Shown piece by piece: positions 1-7,541 of a stretch of 27,392 nucleotides of DNA; position 1 is the stretch's first letter; each line of letters begins with the position of its first letter. The position numbers and the translations under genes were made by a program. Under the pieces are notes generated by a model. It saw nothing but the letters and a program-made list of their open reading frames with translations, searched no databases and had not been told where the DNA came from. This DNA is from Clostridium sp. CAG:632 (lineage in GTDB: Bacteria > Bacillota > Clostridia > Lachnospirales > Lachnospiraceae). Where the stretch lies: assembly GCA_000431515.1 (NCBI GenBank), contig HF991366.1, positions 16,873-44,264 of the forward strand, given 5' to 3'.

Positions 1-51
1 AAACTCTGTCTATTAATCGTCTGATATTTATCTTATGAGAGGGTATTCTGA

Positions 52-1281
52 TTATTTTCTCTTTAAGAATGTAGGAATCACAATTCCGCCCTCTGCCTTT
101 GGTTTTGCCGGAGCTTTTCTCTCAACCGGCTGCGGCTGGGTAGCTGCAGGCTTCGGCGCCTGAACTGCAGATGTGTTTCTGCCATCTAAGAAAGAAGGCT
201 TTGCTGCCGCAGATACCGGCTGTACCGGTGTCGGCTGTCCGCTTCCTGTTGCAAGTGCCTGATTCGCATATGTCGGTCCATTCTGTACGGACGTCTTTCT
301 AGGCATAACCATGCCTGCCATTGCCGGCTTCGGTGCATCAATACCGGTTGCAATAATTGTAATACTTAATTCATCCGTGCCTGCCTCTGCATCTACAGTA
401 CCAAAAATAATATTAACATCATCACCGGCAATCTCAGATGCATAAGAAACTGCCTCGCTGGTATCCATGATTCCAACATCTCCGGAGAAGTTGATAATAA
501 TATCGGTCGCACCGGATACAGTAGTCTCTAACAATGGGCTGTCCATAGCCTGCTTGATCGCTTCTACGGCCTTATTCTCGCCGGATGCTTTACCAATGCC
601 GATATGGGCAATACCCTTATCACGCATAACTGTCTGAATATCTGCAAAGTCCAGATTGATCAGACCCGGCTTGTTGATCAGGTCTGTTACGCCCTGAACA
701 CCCTGCTGCAGTACTTCATCTGCCTTTTTCAATGCTTCCGGAATAGAAGTATTCTTACTGCAGATCTGTAACAGCTTATCATTTGGAATTACGATCAACG
801 TATCTACATTCTGACGTAACTGCTCAATACCTGTCAGTGCGTTATTCATTCTCGGCTTTCCTTCGAACTTAAACGGCTTCGTTACAACACCGACTGTTAA
901 GATACCCAGATTCTTAGCCATCTCTGCGATCTTCGGTGCCGCACCGGTTCCGGTACCGCCACCCATACCACAGGTCACGAATACCATATTTGCCTCTTTG
1001 ATCATATCAACAATCTCTTCACGATTCTCTTCTACTGCCTGAGCGCCTACTTCCGGCTTTGCTCCGGCTCCGAGACCCTTGGTCAGCTTCTCACCGATCT
1101 GAACCTTCGTTGTTGCTTTATTCAATGCAAGAGCCTGCTTGTCTGTATTTACAGCAATCAGTTCTACTCCCTCTACATTTTCATCTATCATTCTGTTGAC
1201 CGCATTATTACCTGCGCCTCCCACACCGATTACAAGAATCTTAGCAGGTGTTTTCTCTTCTTTAGACTCGATTTCGATCAC
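52..1281 (-). CDS. ftsZ: Cell division protein FtsZ
   Basis: Tubulin-like GTPase that polymerises into the cytokinetic Z ring at midcell. The nucleotide-binding region starts with VGGAGNNAV near residue 20, the tubulin signature GGGTGTG lies at residues 107-113, and the T7 loop NLDFADIQTVM is near residue 205. A Pro/Ala/Gln-rich linker follows, then the conserved C-terminal peptide IVIPTFLKRK, which in the family binds FtsA, SepF and other anchors. I chose the GTG start at 1281 (409 aa) over the ATG at 1305: an AAGGAGG sits at 1290-1296, 8 nt before the GTG and inside the longer frame. The shorter product begins MIEIESKEEK, like its relatives. It is the last dcw gene in the window and has its own promoter upstream. 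ftsA is not adjacent. Confidence 0.97.
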   Translation of the reverse strand: MIEIESKEEKTPAKILVIGVGGAGNNAVNRMIDENVEGVELIAVNTDKQALALNKATTKVQIGEKLTKGLGAGAKPEVGAQAVEENREEIVDMIKEANMVFVTCGMGGGTGTGAAPKIAEMAKNLGILTVGVVTKPFKFEGKPRMNNALTGIEQLRQNVDTLIVIPNDKLLQICSKNTSIPEALKKADEVLQQGVQGVTDLINKPGLINLDFADIQTVMRDKGIAHIGIGKASGENKAVEAIKQAMDSPLLETTVSGATDIIINFSGDVGIMDTSEAVSYASEIAGDDVNIIFGTVDAEAGTDELSITIIATGIDAPKPAMAGMVMPRKTSVQNGPTYANQALATGSGQPTPVQPVSAAAKPSFLDGRNTSAVQAPKPAATQPQPVERKAPAKPKAEGGIVIPTFLKRK

Positions 1282-1347
1282 AGTTATGTCCTCCTTAATC
1301 TTCATTCATTCCCTTGTGCTCCGAACAGGCACATATACCTATCCTTT

Positions 1348-1376
1348 ATAATATAATTTTTTTACCAAAATTTCAA
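1348..1376 (-). promoter_or_regulatory. SigA-type promoter of ftsZ
   Basis: On the minus strand, TTGAAA (1376-1371) is followed after exactly 17 nt by TATTAT (1353-1348). It lies in the 78-102 bp gap between divIB and ftsZ, so ftsZ can be transcribed apart from the upstream dcw genes. A second TATAAA overlaps at 1350-1345. Confidence 0.7.
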
Positions 1377-1383
1377 CTGAAAC

Positions 1384-2136
1384 TTATTGATTTTCACGAA
1401 AAATCACATCACCTTTCTCCAGACTATAGTCTTTCATATAAAGAGTTCCGCTTTTTCCTTCAACACTTTTCAGAATACTTCCAAGTTCACTGATCTGCTC
1501 TTCAACGTTACTGCCATCTCCCAGCAGGATTTTAATATTCTCATAATATAGGATGATTTCCTTCTGGCTTGTGAACTGGATATTTTCCGCCGGAATCTGA
1601 TATTTCTGCAATAGCTGCGTCAACGTCAATACCGTATGAAAAAAATCCTTGTCCTCAATCGGCAGCGGTTCATACATGATCATCCGGTCAAACCGGATAC
1701 CGGTAATACACGGAATATCGTCCATCCGTTCCGATGAACTCTCCAGCACCATACCATCTTTGTCAAAATACATGTATTCATTCATAAATTCCACGCATCC
1801 TGCCAATGCTTTCTCATATACGGTGATCGTGATCACATGTCTGGAAATAAACTCCACATCTACCTTCTGTACAAACGGTATCGCTTCCGGTGGTTTGATC
1901 TTATTTTTCAGATACAAAAGCAGTGTATTATTCCAATGCTCATCTCCTACAACCCGTTGAATGATTTCTTCTTCTGTATAATGTACATTTCCGGTTACCT
2001 GAATTGTTTCGATATTAAATTGCGTCAGAATCACAATCACACCGGAAAGTATCAGGATCACCAGAATCCCGGCAATCCAGAATCCTCTTTTAGAATGCTC
2101 CCGATCCTTCGATGTTTTCTGTTCATTTCTACTCAC
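1384..2136 (-). CDS. divIB: Cell division protein DivIB/FtsQ
   Basis: Bitopic divisome protein that with FtsL and DivIC stabilises and regulates the septal synthase. At 250 aa it has a charged cytoplasmic N-terminus, one membrane segment at about residues 19-40 (WIAGILVILILSGVIVILT) and then a POTRA domain starting FNIETIQVTGNVHYTEEEI, which is the diagnostic FtsQ/DivIB feature. A beta-rich extracytoplasmic domain follows. The start is GTG at 2136 with only a weak GGGTGAT ribosome binding site, 21 nt after the upstream gene stops, so translation may partly depend on the upstream SEDS gene. Its position between the SEDS gene and ftsZ matches DivIB in Firmicutes dcw clusters, without the ylxW/ylxX/ftsA genes found there in Bacillus. 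Confidence 0.9.
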   Translation of the reverse strand: MSRNEQKTSKDREHSKRGFWIAGILVILILSGVIVILTQFNIETIQVTGNVHYTEEEIIQRVVGDEHWNNTLLLYLKNKIKPPEAIPFVQKVDVEFISRHVITITVYEKALAGCVEFMNEYMYFDKDGMVLESSSERMDDIPCITGIRFDRMIMYEPLPIEDKDFFHTVLTLTQLLQKYQIPAENIQFTSQKEIILYYENIKILLGDGSNVEEQISELGSILKSVEGKSGTLYMKDYSLEKGDVIFRENQ

Positions 2137-2159
2137 AGCATCACCCGGTTCAACTTATT

Positions 2160-3314
2160 TTATTTCCGCATCTTAATCTGCTTTGCAACCGATAGCACAA
2201 TTCCCATTTCAACCAGCAAAAACGTCAGGGACGTTCCTCCGTAGCTGATAAACGGTAGCGGAATACCAGTATTTGGTATCGTATTCGTTACAACTGCTAT
2301 ATTGATCAGCACCTGTACGGATATATGTGCCATAACACCTACAACCAGCAGCGATCCATACAGATCTCTTGCATTTATAATTACAACCATTAACCGCCAG
2401 ATCAGGAATATAAACAAAAGGATCAAAGCAATTCCGCCTACCAGTCCCAGCTCCTCACAGATAACCGAAAAAATCATATCGTTCTGTACTTCGGGAATAA
2501 AATCCATCTTTTGGATACTCTGCCCCAGACCTTTTCCCCACAGGCCGCCGGAGCCGATCGCATATAAGGACTGTAACGTCTGATATCCCTTTGGATGTGT
2601 TTCCACGTTCCGCCACGCATCGATTCGATCGCTTCGGTAACTCACAAGAAATATCATTGCGATCCCGCCTACAACTGCCGCGGCTCCGAGTGCAACGAAA
2701 TGCCAGTATTTCGGACTGGCCACAAATAAGATTGCCATCGTGATCACGCCGCAGATGATCGCCGTACTTAAATTCTCTTTCACAATCAGACCGATAATGA
2801 TCAATGGCGGAAACATAATCTTCGCCAGCACCCTCCAGTCGTTCAGTTTCCAGACCTGCTGCGTTGCCGCATATGCCACATACATGATAATGATCAGCTT
2901 TGCCAGCTCTGAAGGCTGAAACCGGATCGGACCAAGCTCGATCCATCTGGTAGAGCCTTCTCCGGCTCCTCCGGCACTGCCGGCAACCATTGTCACCAAA
3001 AGCAATATAGAAATTCCCAGAAATCCAATAACCGTAAGTTTCTTCAAAATATGATAATCAATCTGGGAAACAACAAACATAATGACTAATCCTATCACCG
3101 CAAAAAACGCCTGCCGTTTCAGAAAATATGCCGAATCCCCTTGATGATCCAGTGCCGCCGTATAAGAGCTGGCACTATATACCATGACCAGTCCAAATCC
3201 CACCAGAAAAATCACAATAAATAACAATGTGAAATCATAGAATTTCCCGGGATTCCAGAACCGGATTGGTCTTCTACTTTCCTTCGGTTGTTCTACCTCT
3301 TGGATCTGCCTCAT
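2160..3314 (-). CDS. ftsW: FtsW/SpoVE-type SEDS peptidoglycan glycosyltransferase
   Basis: Polytopic SEDS protein that polymerises lipid II into glycan strands together with a class B PBP. The 384-aa sequence has about ten hydrophobic segments, starting with LLFIVIFLVGFGLVMVYSAS. It carries FIPEVQNDMIFSVICEELG, which holds the conserved Asp of the FtsW/RodA active-site loop, and ends with the SEDS signature IPLPFISYGGTS. I chose the ATG at 3314, with AAGGAG at 3322-3327 and a 7-nt spacer, over the in-frame TTG three bases upstream. It lies between murD and divIB, the place of spoVE/ftsW in Firmicutes. I cannot tell from sequence whether it serves vegetative division, sporulation or both; two class B PBPs in the same cluster are possible partners. 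Confidence 0.93.
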   Translation of the reverse strand: MRQIQEVEQPKESRRPIRFWNPGKFYDFTLLFIVIFLVGFGLVMVYSASSYTAALDHQGDSAYFLKRQAFFAVIGLVIMFVVSQIDYHILKKLTVIGFLGISILLLVTMVAGSAGGAGEGSTRWIELGPIRFQPSELAKLIIIMYVAYAATQQVWKLNDWRVLAKIMFPPLIIIGLIVKENLSTAIICGVITMAILFVASPKYWHFVALGAAAVVGGIAMIFLVSYRSDRIDAWRNVETHPKGYQTLQSLYAIGSGGLWGKGLGQSIQKMDFIPEVQNDMIFSVICEELGLVGGIALILLFIFLIWRLMVVIINARDLYGSLLVVGVMAHISVQVLINIAVVTNTIPNTGIPLPFISYGGTSLTFLLVEMGIVLSVAKQIKMRK

Positions 3315-3335
3315 CAATCTGCTCCTTTTCCAATA

Positions 3336-4694
3336 TTATTCCGGAAGATTCCGTACTAACTCTTTAAACATATCGCCGCGCTGCTCATAGTTATCAAACT
3401 GTCCCCAGCTGGCGCATGCCGGAGATAATAAAACCGCATCACCCGGATTTGCAAGACGATAACAGGTTTTCACCGCAGCCTCCAGATTCTCTTCAAAAAT
3501 AATGGAGTCAAATCCATGTTTTCTGGCTGTTTCAGCGATCATCTGTGCCGTCTGACCGATCAACACCAGATACCTTACCTTGCCATCAAAGCTTTCGATC
3601 CAGTCATCAAACGGAACCTTCTTATCATAACCGCCACCGATCAGCAGTGTCGGACGATTCATTGCCTGAATGCCTTTGATCGCAGCATCCGGATTCGTTC
3701 CCTTTGAATCATTATAATATGCAACACCCTTGACTTCTTTCACATACTCGATCCGGTGTTCCACGCCTTTAAACTCCATACATACCTTACGGATCACTTC
3801 CACCGGAATGCCCATAAAGTACGCAATTGCAATCGCTGCCATATAATTTTCTACATTATGATTTCCAAGCAGCTTCATCTCATCGATCGTCAGAACCGGA
3901 ATCTCTTCTCCATTATGACATAAGGTCAGCTGCCGGCCTTTTAAGCAGACACCCTCCTTCAGTTCCTCCATCCGGCTGAAATAAAACGGAGCCGCAGTAA
4001 TCTCATCACCCATTTTCCGGGTATTCTCATCATCATAATTCAATACACAGATCTGGTCTGCCGCCTGGTTCATTGCGATCTTTTTCTTGGTATCCCGATA
4101 GCATTCAAAGGTATGGTGCCGGTTCAGATGATCCGGTGTCACATTCAGCACCGCACTGACATCCGGTCTGAAATCCACGATGGTCTCTAACTGGAAGCTG
4201 CTGATCTCTGCTACGATCAGGCTGTCTTCTGTTGTATCTGCTGCTACCTGTGTAAACGGGATACCGATATTACCTACCGTAAATGTGTTTGGATTATATG
4301 CCTGGCAGATTTCTCCGACCAGTGCAGTTGTTGTTGTCTTTCCGTTCGTACCGGTGATTGCGGCAAGCTTTCCCTTTGCTACATGATATGCCAGCTCAAT
4401 CTCACTCCAGACAGGGATGTTCCGGGAACGGAACTCTTCTACAAACGGTTCCTCTGCCGAGATTCCCGGACTGATCACCATCAGATCGATCGTATCCAGC
4501 AGGGCTTCATCCAGCCTGCCGACCACAACTCCGACCTTCTCATATTCGCTTAATTTATGTAAGACTTCTACTTTATCCGTCTTATCATTCTGATCAAAAA
4601 TAATTACTTCCGCGCCAAGCTTCAGAAGCAATCCGGCTGCTCCAATTCCACTTTTACCCGCTCCTGCGACTACAACTCTTTTGTTGAATTCCAT
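3336..4694 (-). CDS. murD: UDP-N-acetylmuramoyl-L-alanine--D-glutamate ligase
   Basis: Cytoplasmic ATP-dependent ligase that adds D-glutamate to UDP-MurNAc-L-Ala. The N-terminal Rossmann part starts VVVAGAGKSGIG; the Mur ligase P-loop GTNGKTTTT is near residues 115-123; NVTPDHLNRH and the C-terminal NDSKGTNPDA and SPACASWGQFDNYEQRG motifs are all present. Length (452 aa) is normal. Two ATGs stand in tandem: the second (4694) is 7 nt from GGAGG at 4702-4706 and is preferred, while the first (4697) is only 4 nt away. The ribosome binding site lies just after the mraY stop, so mraY and murD are tightly linked. murE, murF and murG, usual companions, are not in the window. Confidence 0.96.
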   Translation of the reverse strand: MEFNKRVVVAGAGKSGIGAAGLLLKLGAEVIIFDQNDKTDKVEVLHKLSEYEKVGVVVGRLDEALLDTIDLMVISPGISAEEPFVEEFRSRNIPVWSEIELAYHVAKGKLAAITGTNGKTTTTALVGEICQAYNPNTFTVGNIGIPFTQVAADTTEDSLIVAEISSFQLETIVDFRPDVSAVLNVTPDHLNRHHTFECYRDTKKKIAMNQAADQICVLNYDDENTRKMGDEITAAPFYFSRMEELKEGVCLKGRQLTLCHNGEEIPVLTIDEMKLLGNHNVENYMAAIAIAYFMGIPVEVIRKVCMEFKGVEHRIEYVKEVKGVAYYNDSKGTNPDAAIKGIQAMNRPTLLIGGGYDKKVPFDDWIESFDGKVRYLVLIGQTAQMIAETARKHGFDSIIFEENLEAAVKTCYRLANPGDAVLLSPACASWGQFDNYEQRGDMFKELVRNLPE

Positions 4695-4707
4695 CATTTA
4701 ACCTCCA

Positions 4708-5667
4708 CTAAATCGCTAAAAATCCAATCAGACAAAGAACAGCCGTCACAATTGCAAAAATAGAAACTACTTTTGTTTCCGGCCATCCCGATAACTCAAA
4801 ATGATGATGGATCGGTGCCATCTTAAACGGACGTTTTCCCGTTGTCTTAAAAGATACCACCTGGATAATTACCGATAATACTTCTACCAGATAAATCAAT
4901 GCAACGATTGGGATAAACAGCGGCATTTCAAGCATATAAGCTGTCGCTGCCACAAAGCCTCCAAGTGCCAGTGATCCGGTATCACCCATAAATACTCTGG
5001 CCGGGAATACATTATATACCAGGAATCCCAGCAGTGCTCCGACCGTAGCACAGGTAATCGGCTCAATTCCTGCCTTCATGCCAATCGCCACAACCGTAAA
5101 GAACGTTGCAATCAGAACTGTTACAGAAGATGCCAAACCATCCAGTCCATCTGTAAAATTAGCTCCGTTTACGGTTCCGAGTACAACAAAGAACAGTAAC
5201 GGTGCGTACCAGAATCCCACATTCAGATAATGTCCATGCCAGAATGGGATCAGCATCCGACTGCCGAGATCCGTCTGCGTCATAATATAGTAGCAGAAAA
5301 TACCTGTCACTATGATCTGCAACGCCATCTTCTGCCATGCCCGCAGTCCCAGTGACCGCTTCATCACAACCTTAATATAATCATCCAGAAATCCAATCAG
5401 TCCGAATCCCAGAGTTACAAAAAGGATCGGAAGGATCTTCGGATACTGTTTGACATAGATCAGCGAAGTCGCTACAATACTGCAAAGAATGATCAGACCA
5501 CCCATGGTCGGGGTTCCTGATTTCTTTAAATGGGACTCCGGTCCGTCATCCCGGACAAACTGTCCGAATTTCAGTTTTTTCAGAAAAGGGATTACCAGCG
5601 GACTTAAAACCACACTGATTCCAAATGCGATCAACACCGGTAATACAACATCATAATTTATTTTCAT
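4708..5667 (-). CDS. mraY: Phospho-N-acetylmuramoyl-pentapeptide transferase
   Basis: Integral membrane enzyme that moves phospho-MurNAc-pentapeptide from UDP to undecaprenyl phosphate, making lipid I. At 319 aa with about ten membrane segments it fits the family. Visible motifs in order are GTPTMGG, LDDYIK with the catalytic-site Asp pair, NFTDGLDGLA, MGDTGSLALGG and PIHHHFELSGWPE; the HHH element is characteristic of MraY over WecA-like relatives. It ends 10 nt before murD. A good promoter lies between it and the upstream SpoVD-like PBP, so mraY, murD, ftsW and divIB can form a separate unit. The ribosome binding site before the ATG is weak (GAGAG). Confidence 0.96.
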   Translation of the reverse strand: MKINYDVVLPVLIAFGISVVLSPLVIPFLKKLKFGQFVRDDGPESHLKKSGTPTMGGLIILCSIVATSLIYVKQYPKILPILFVTLGFGLIGFLDDYIKVVMKRSLGLRAWQKMALQIIVTGIFCYYIMTQTDLGSRMLIPFWHGHYLNVGFWYAPLLFFVVLGTVNGANFTDGLDGLASSVTVLIATFFTVVAIGMKAGIEPITCATVGALLGFLVYNVFPARVFMGDTGSLALGGFVAATAYMLEMPLFIPIVALIYLVEVLSVIIQVVSFKTTGKRPFKMAPIHHHFELSGWPETKVVSIFAIVTAVLCLIGFLAI

Positions 5668-5706
5668 AACTCTCTACACCTCGCACTTTTGTACTTTAAC
5701 TATCCT

Positions 5707-5735
5707 AGTATAATGCTTTTCTCTGTGAGAATCAA
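5707..5735 (-). promoter_or_regulatory. Promoter upstream of mraY
   Basis: Minus-strand TTGATT (5735-5730) and TATACT (5712-5707) are separated by 17 nt. They lie in the 70-bp gap after the SpoVD-like gene, about 40 nt before mraY. This is the only sizeable gap inside the mraZ-to-divIB run and gives an internal entry point for transcription. Confidence 0.6.
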
Positions 5736-5737
5736 CC

Positions 5738-7501
5738 CTAATCAGCCTCTTCATTCAGCGGTTCTTCAGCATGATAAACCGCTTCTAATCCAAGATACGG
5801 CAATATGTTCTCGTAAATCCTCGCCGCTACCGGAGCCGCAATCGTTCCTCCGTAATACACACCGGTCGGTTCATTGATCAACACCAGCGTAATCACCTGC
5901 GGATCATCCGCAGGTGCTACGCCTATAAAGGAGGAAATATATTTACCGTTTCCACGTGGCAGCTTCTCGCTGGTTGCCGTCTTTCCTGCAATGCGATAGC
6001 CTTCTACCTGCCCGTTTTTCCCGGAGCCTTCTGCCACAACCGATTCCATCAGATCCCGCATAGTTGCTGATGTCTCTGCTGAGATCACTCCGGTCTGCAC
6101 CGGATAGTCATATGTTTTTATTGTTTCCCCTTCCGCATTCACTGCATACATGCCAAAATGCGGAGTCACCAGATTGCCGCCGTTTACAATAGCACTGACT
6201 GCAGTGATCAGCTGCATAGGAGTTATCTGAAACGACTGCCCAAAGGACATGATCGCCAGATCTACCTCTTTTACCTCCTCCTGCTTATGCATAATGGAGT
6301 TCGCTTCTCCCGGAAGATCGATACCGGTCCGGTTCATCAATCCGAGCTGTTCATAGGTATGGTACATATCTGCTGTGCCAACTCTTGCTCCCACATCCAT
6401 AAATACCGGATTGCAGGAATTCATAATGCCCTGCCGGAAGGTTTCCACGCCGTGCCCGGTTGTCTTATGACATCGGATCCTCCGATCGCCTACGATACGA
6501 TATCCCGGACATGAGAAAGTATCCTCTACTGTGAGCACCCCTTTCTCAAATGCGGCAGTTGCCGTTACGGTCTTGAAAATAGACCCCGGCTCATAGGTAT
6601 CATTGATACAAAAATTCCGCCACATCCGGTTCAGCGCATCCTGCTTCGTCTGTGTGGATGCTTCATCCAGCTCTACATTCAGGGTGTAAGGCTCATTTAA
6701 GTTGTATTCCGGGGCATTCACCATTGCATAAATCTCGCCGTTTTTCGGATTCATGACGATCACGGATACACCAATCGCTTCCTTGGCGATCAGGGTCTTC
6801 TCCGCTTCCTGCTGTACATATTTCTGTATATTGGCATCCAATGTCAGATAAAGGTCGTTCCCCGGAACCGACTCCTGTCTGCCCTCTGCCGTATTCTTTA
6901 ATTCAATTCCATTGGCATCCGTTACAGTCAATATATAGCCATCGGTTCCCTGCAGGACCGAATCATATTCCACCTCCAGGCCGACAATTCCCTGATTGTC
7001 CGCCCCGGTGAAGCCAAGCACCTTGGATGCCATCTCATTATACGGATAATATCGCTTATAATCCTCATCTATCATGACCCCATCCAGATGATATTCCCGG
7101 ATACGGTCCGCAGTTGTTTTATCTACATTGCTCTTGATCCGTTCTCTGGAGGATACCTTTTCCACCTTTTCCCGGATCTCGTTCTCCTCCATTCCCAGTT
7201 CTCTGCACAAAACATCGATCACAGCCTCCGGATCTGTCACCTGACTGTAGATCACAGAAACTGTACACACCGGTCGGTTGCCGGCCAAAACCACTCCGTT
7301 ACGATCACAGATCTTCCCGCGTGGAGCCTTGATTGCCCGCTCCCGCTCATGGAGCGCCTGTGCTCTGGAGGAGTAATAATCGCCCTTTCCTATCATAATA
7401 TATCCAAGCCTGCCGATCAAAAACATGGCAGACGCATAAATGATCAGAAACATCACAAATACTTTTCTGCGATTATAGGTCTTAACCTGTGCCATCTGCA
7501 T
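5738..7501 (-). CDS. Class B penicillin-binding protein, SpoVD-like, with KTA motif
   Basis: Septal-type D,D-transpeptidase of 587 aa. It has a short cytoplasmic end, one membrane anchor at about residues 13-38, a PBP dimerisation domain beginning near RGKICDRNGVVLA and a transpeptidase domain. The catalytic serine is in SIFK (307-310) and the second motif is SCN (362-364). The third motif, normally KTG, reads KTAT at 507-510; the neighbouring PBP has KTGT at the same place, so the change is clear in the DNA (AAG ACG GCA ACC). No PASTA domain follows; the protein ends soon after the transpeptidase fold with EEPLNEEAD. SpoVD of Bacillus carries a PASTA repeat, so the SpoVD label rests on gene position and similarity only. 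Start at 7501 has a poor ribosome binding site; an in-frame ATG at 7495 is an alternative. Confidence 0.9.
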   Translation of the reverse strand: MQMAQVKTYNRRKVFVMFLIIYASAMFLIGRLGYIMIGKGDYYSSRAQALHERERAIKAPRGKICDRNGVVLAGNRPVCTVSVIYSQVTDPEAVIDVLCRELGMEENEIREKVEKVSSRERIKSNVDKTTADRIREYHLDGVMIDEDYKRYYPYNEMASKVLGFTGADNQGIVGLEVEYDSVLQGTDGYILTVTDANGIELKNTAEGRQESVPGNDLYLTLDANIQKYVQQEAEKTLIAKEAIGVSVIVMNPKNGEIYAMVNAPEYNLNEPYTLNVELDEASTQTKQDALNRMWRNFCINDTYEPGSIFKTVTATAAFEKGVLTVEDTFSCPGYRIVGDRRIRCHKTTGHGVETFRQGIMNSCNPVFMDVGARVGTADMYHTYEQLGLMNRTGIDLPGEANSIMHKQEEVKEVDLAIMSFGQSFQITPMQLITAVSAIVNGGNLVTPHFGMYAVNAEGETIKTYDYPVQTGVISAETSATMRDLMESVVAEGSGKNGQVEGYRIAGKTATSEKLPRGNGKYISSFIGVAPADDPQVITLVLINEPTGVYYGGTIAAPVAARIYENILPYLGLEAVYHAEEPLNEEAD

Positions 7502-7541
7502 TCCATCTTTATACTGGTATCTTTACAGTATACGTGGATTT

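Noticed and set aside
1..51. Terminator after ftsZ
   Set aside because: No stem with a T-tract is visible in the 51 bases after the stop; the unit may continue beyond the window.
1837..2244. 135-codon plus-strand open frame across divIB and ftsW
   Set aside because: It lies antisense to two well-supported genes and its translation (many Ile, Phe, His, Ser) has no family features; it has no ribosome binding site.
2455..2946. 163-codon minus-strand frame inside ftsW
   Set aside because: Out-of-frame shadow of the SEDS gene; the composition is rich in Arg, Cys and Asp as expected from frame-shifted hydrophobic codons.
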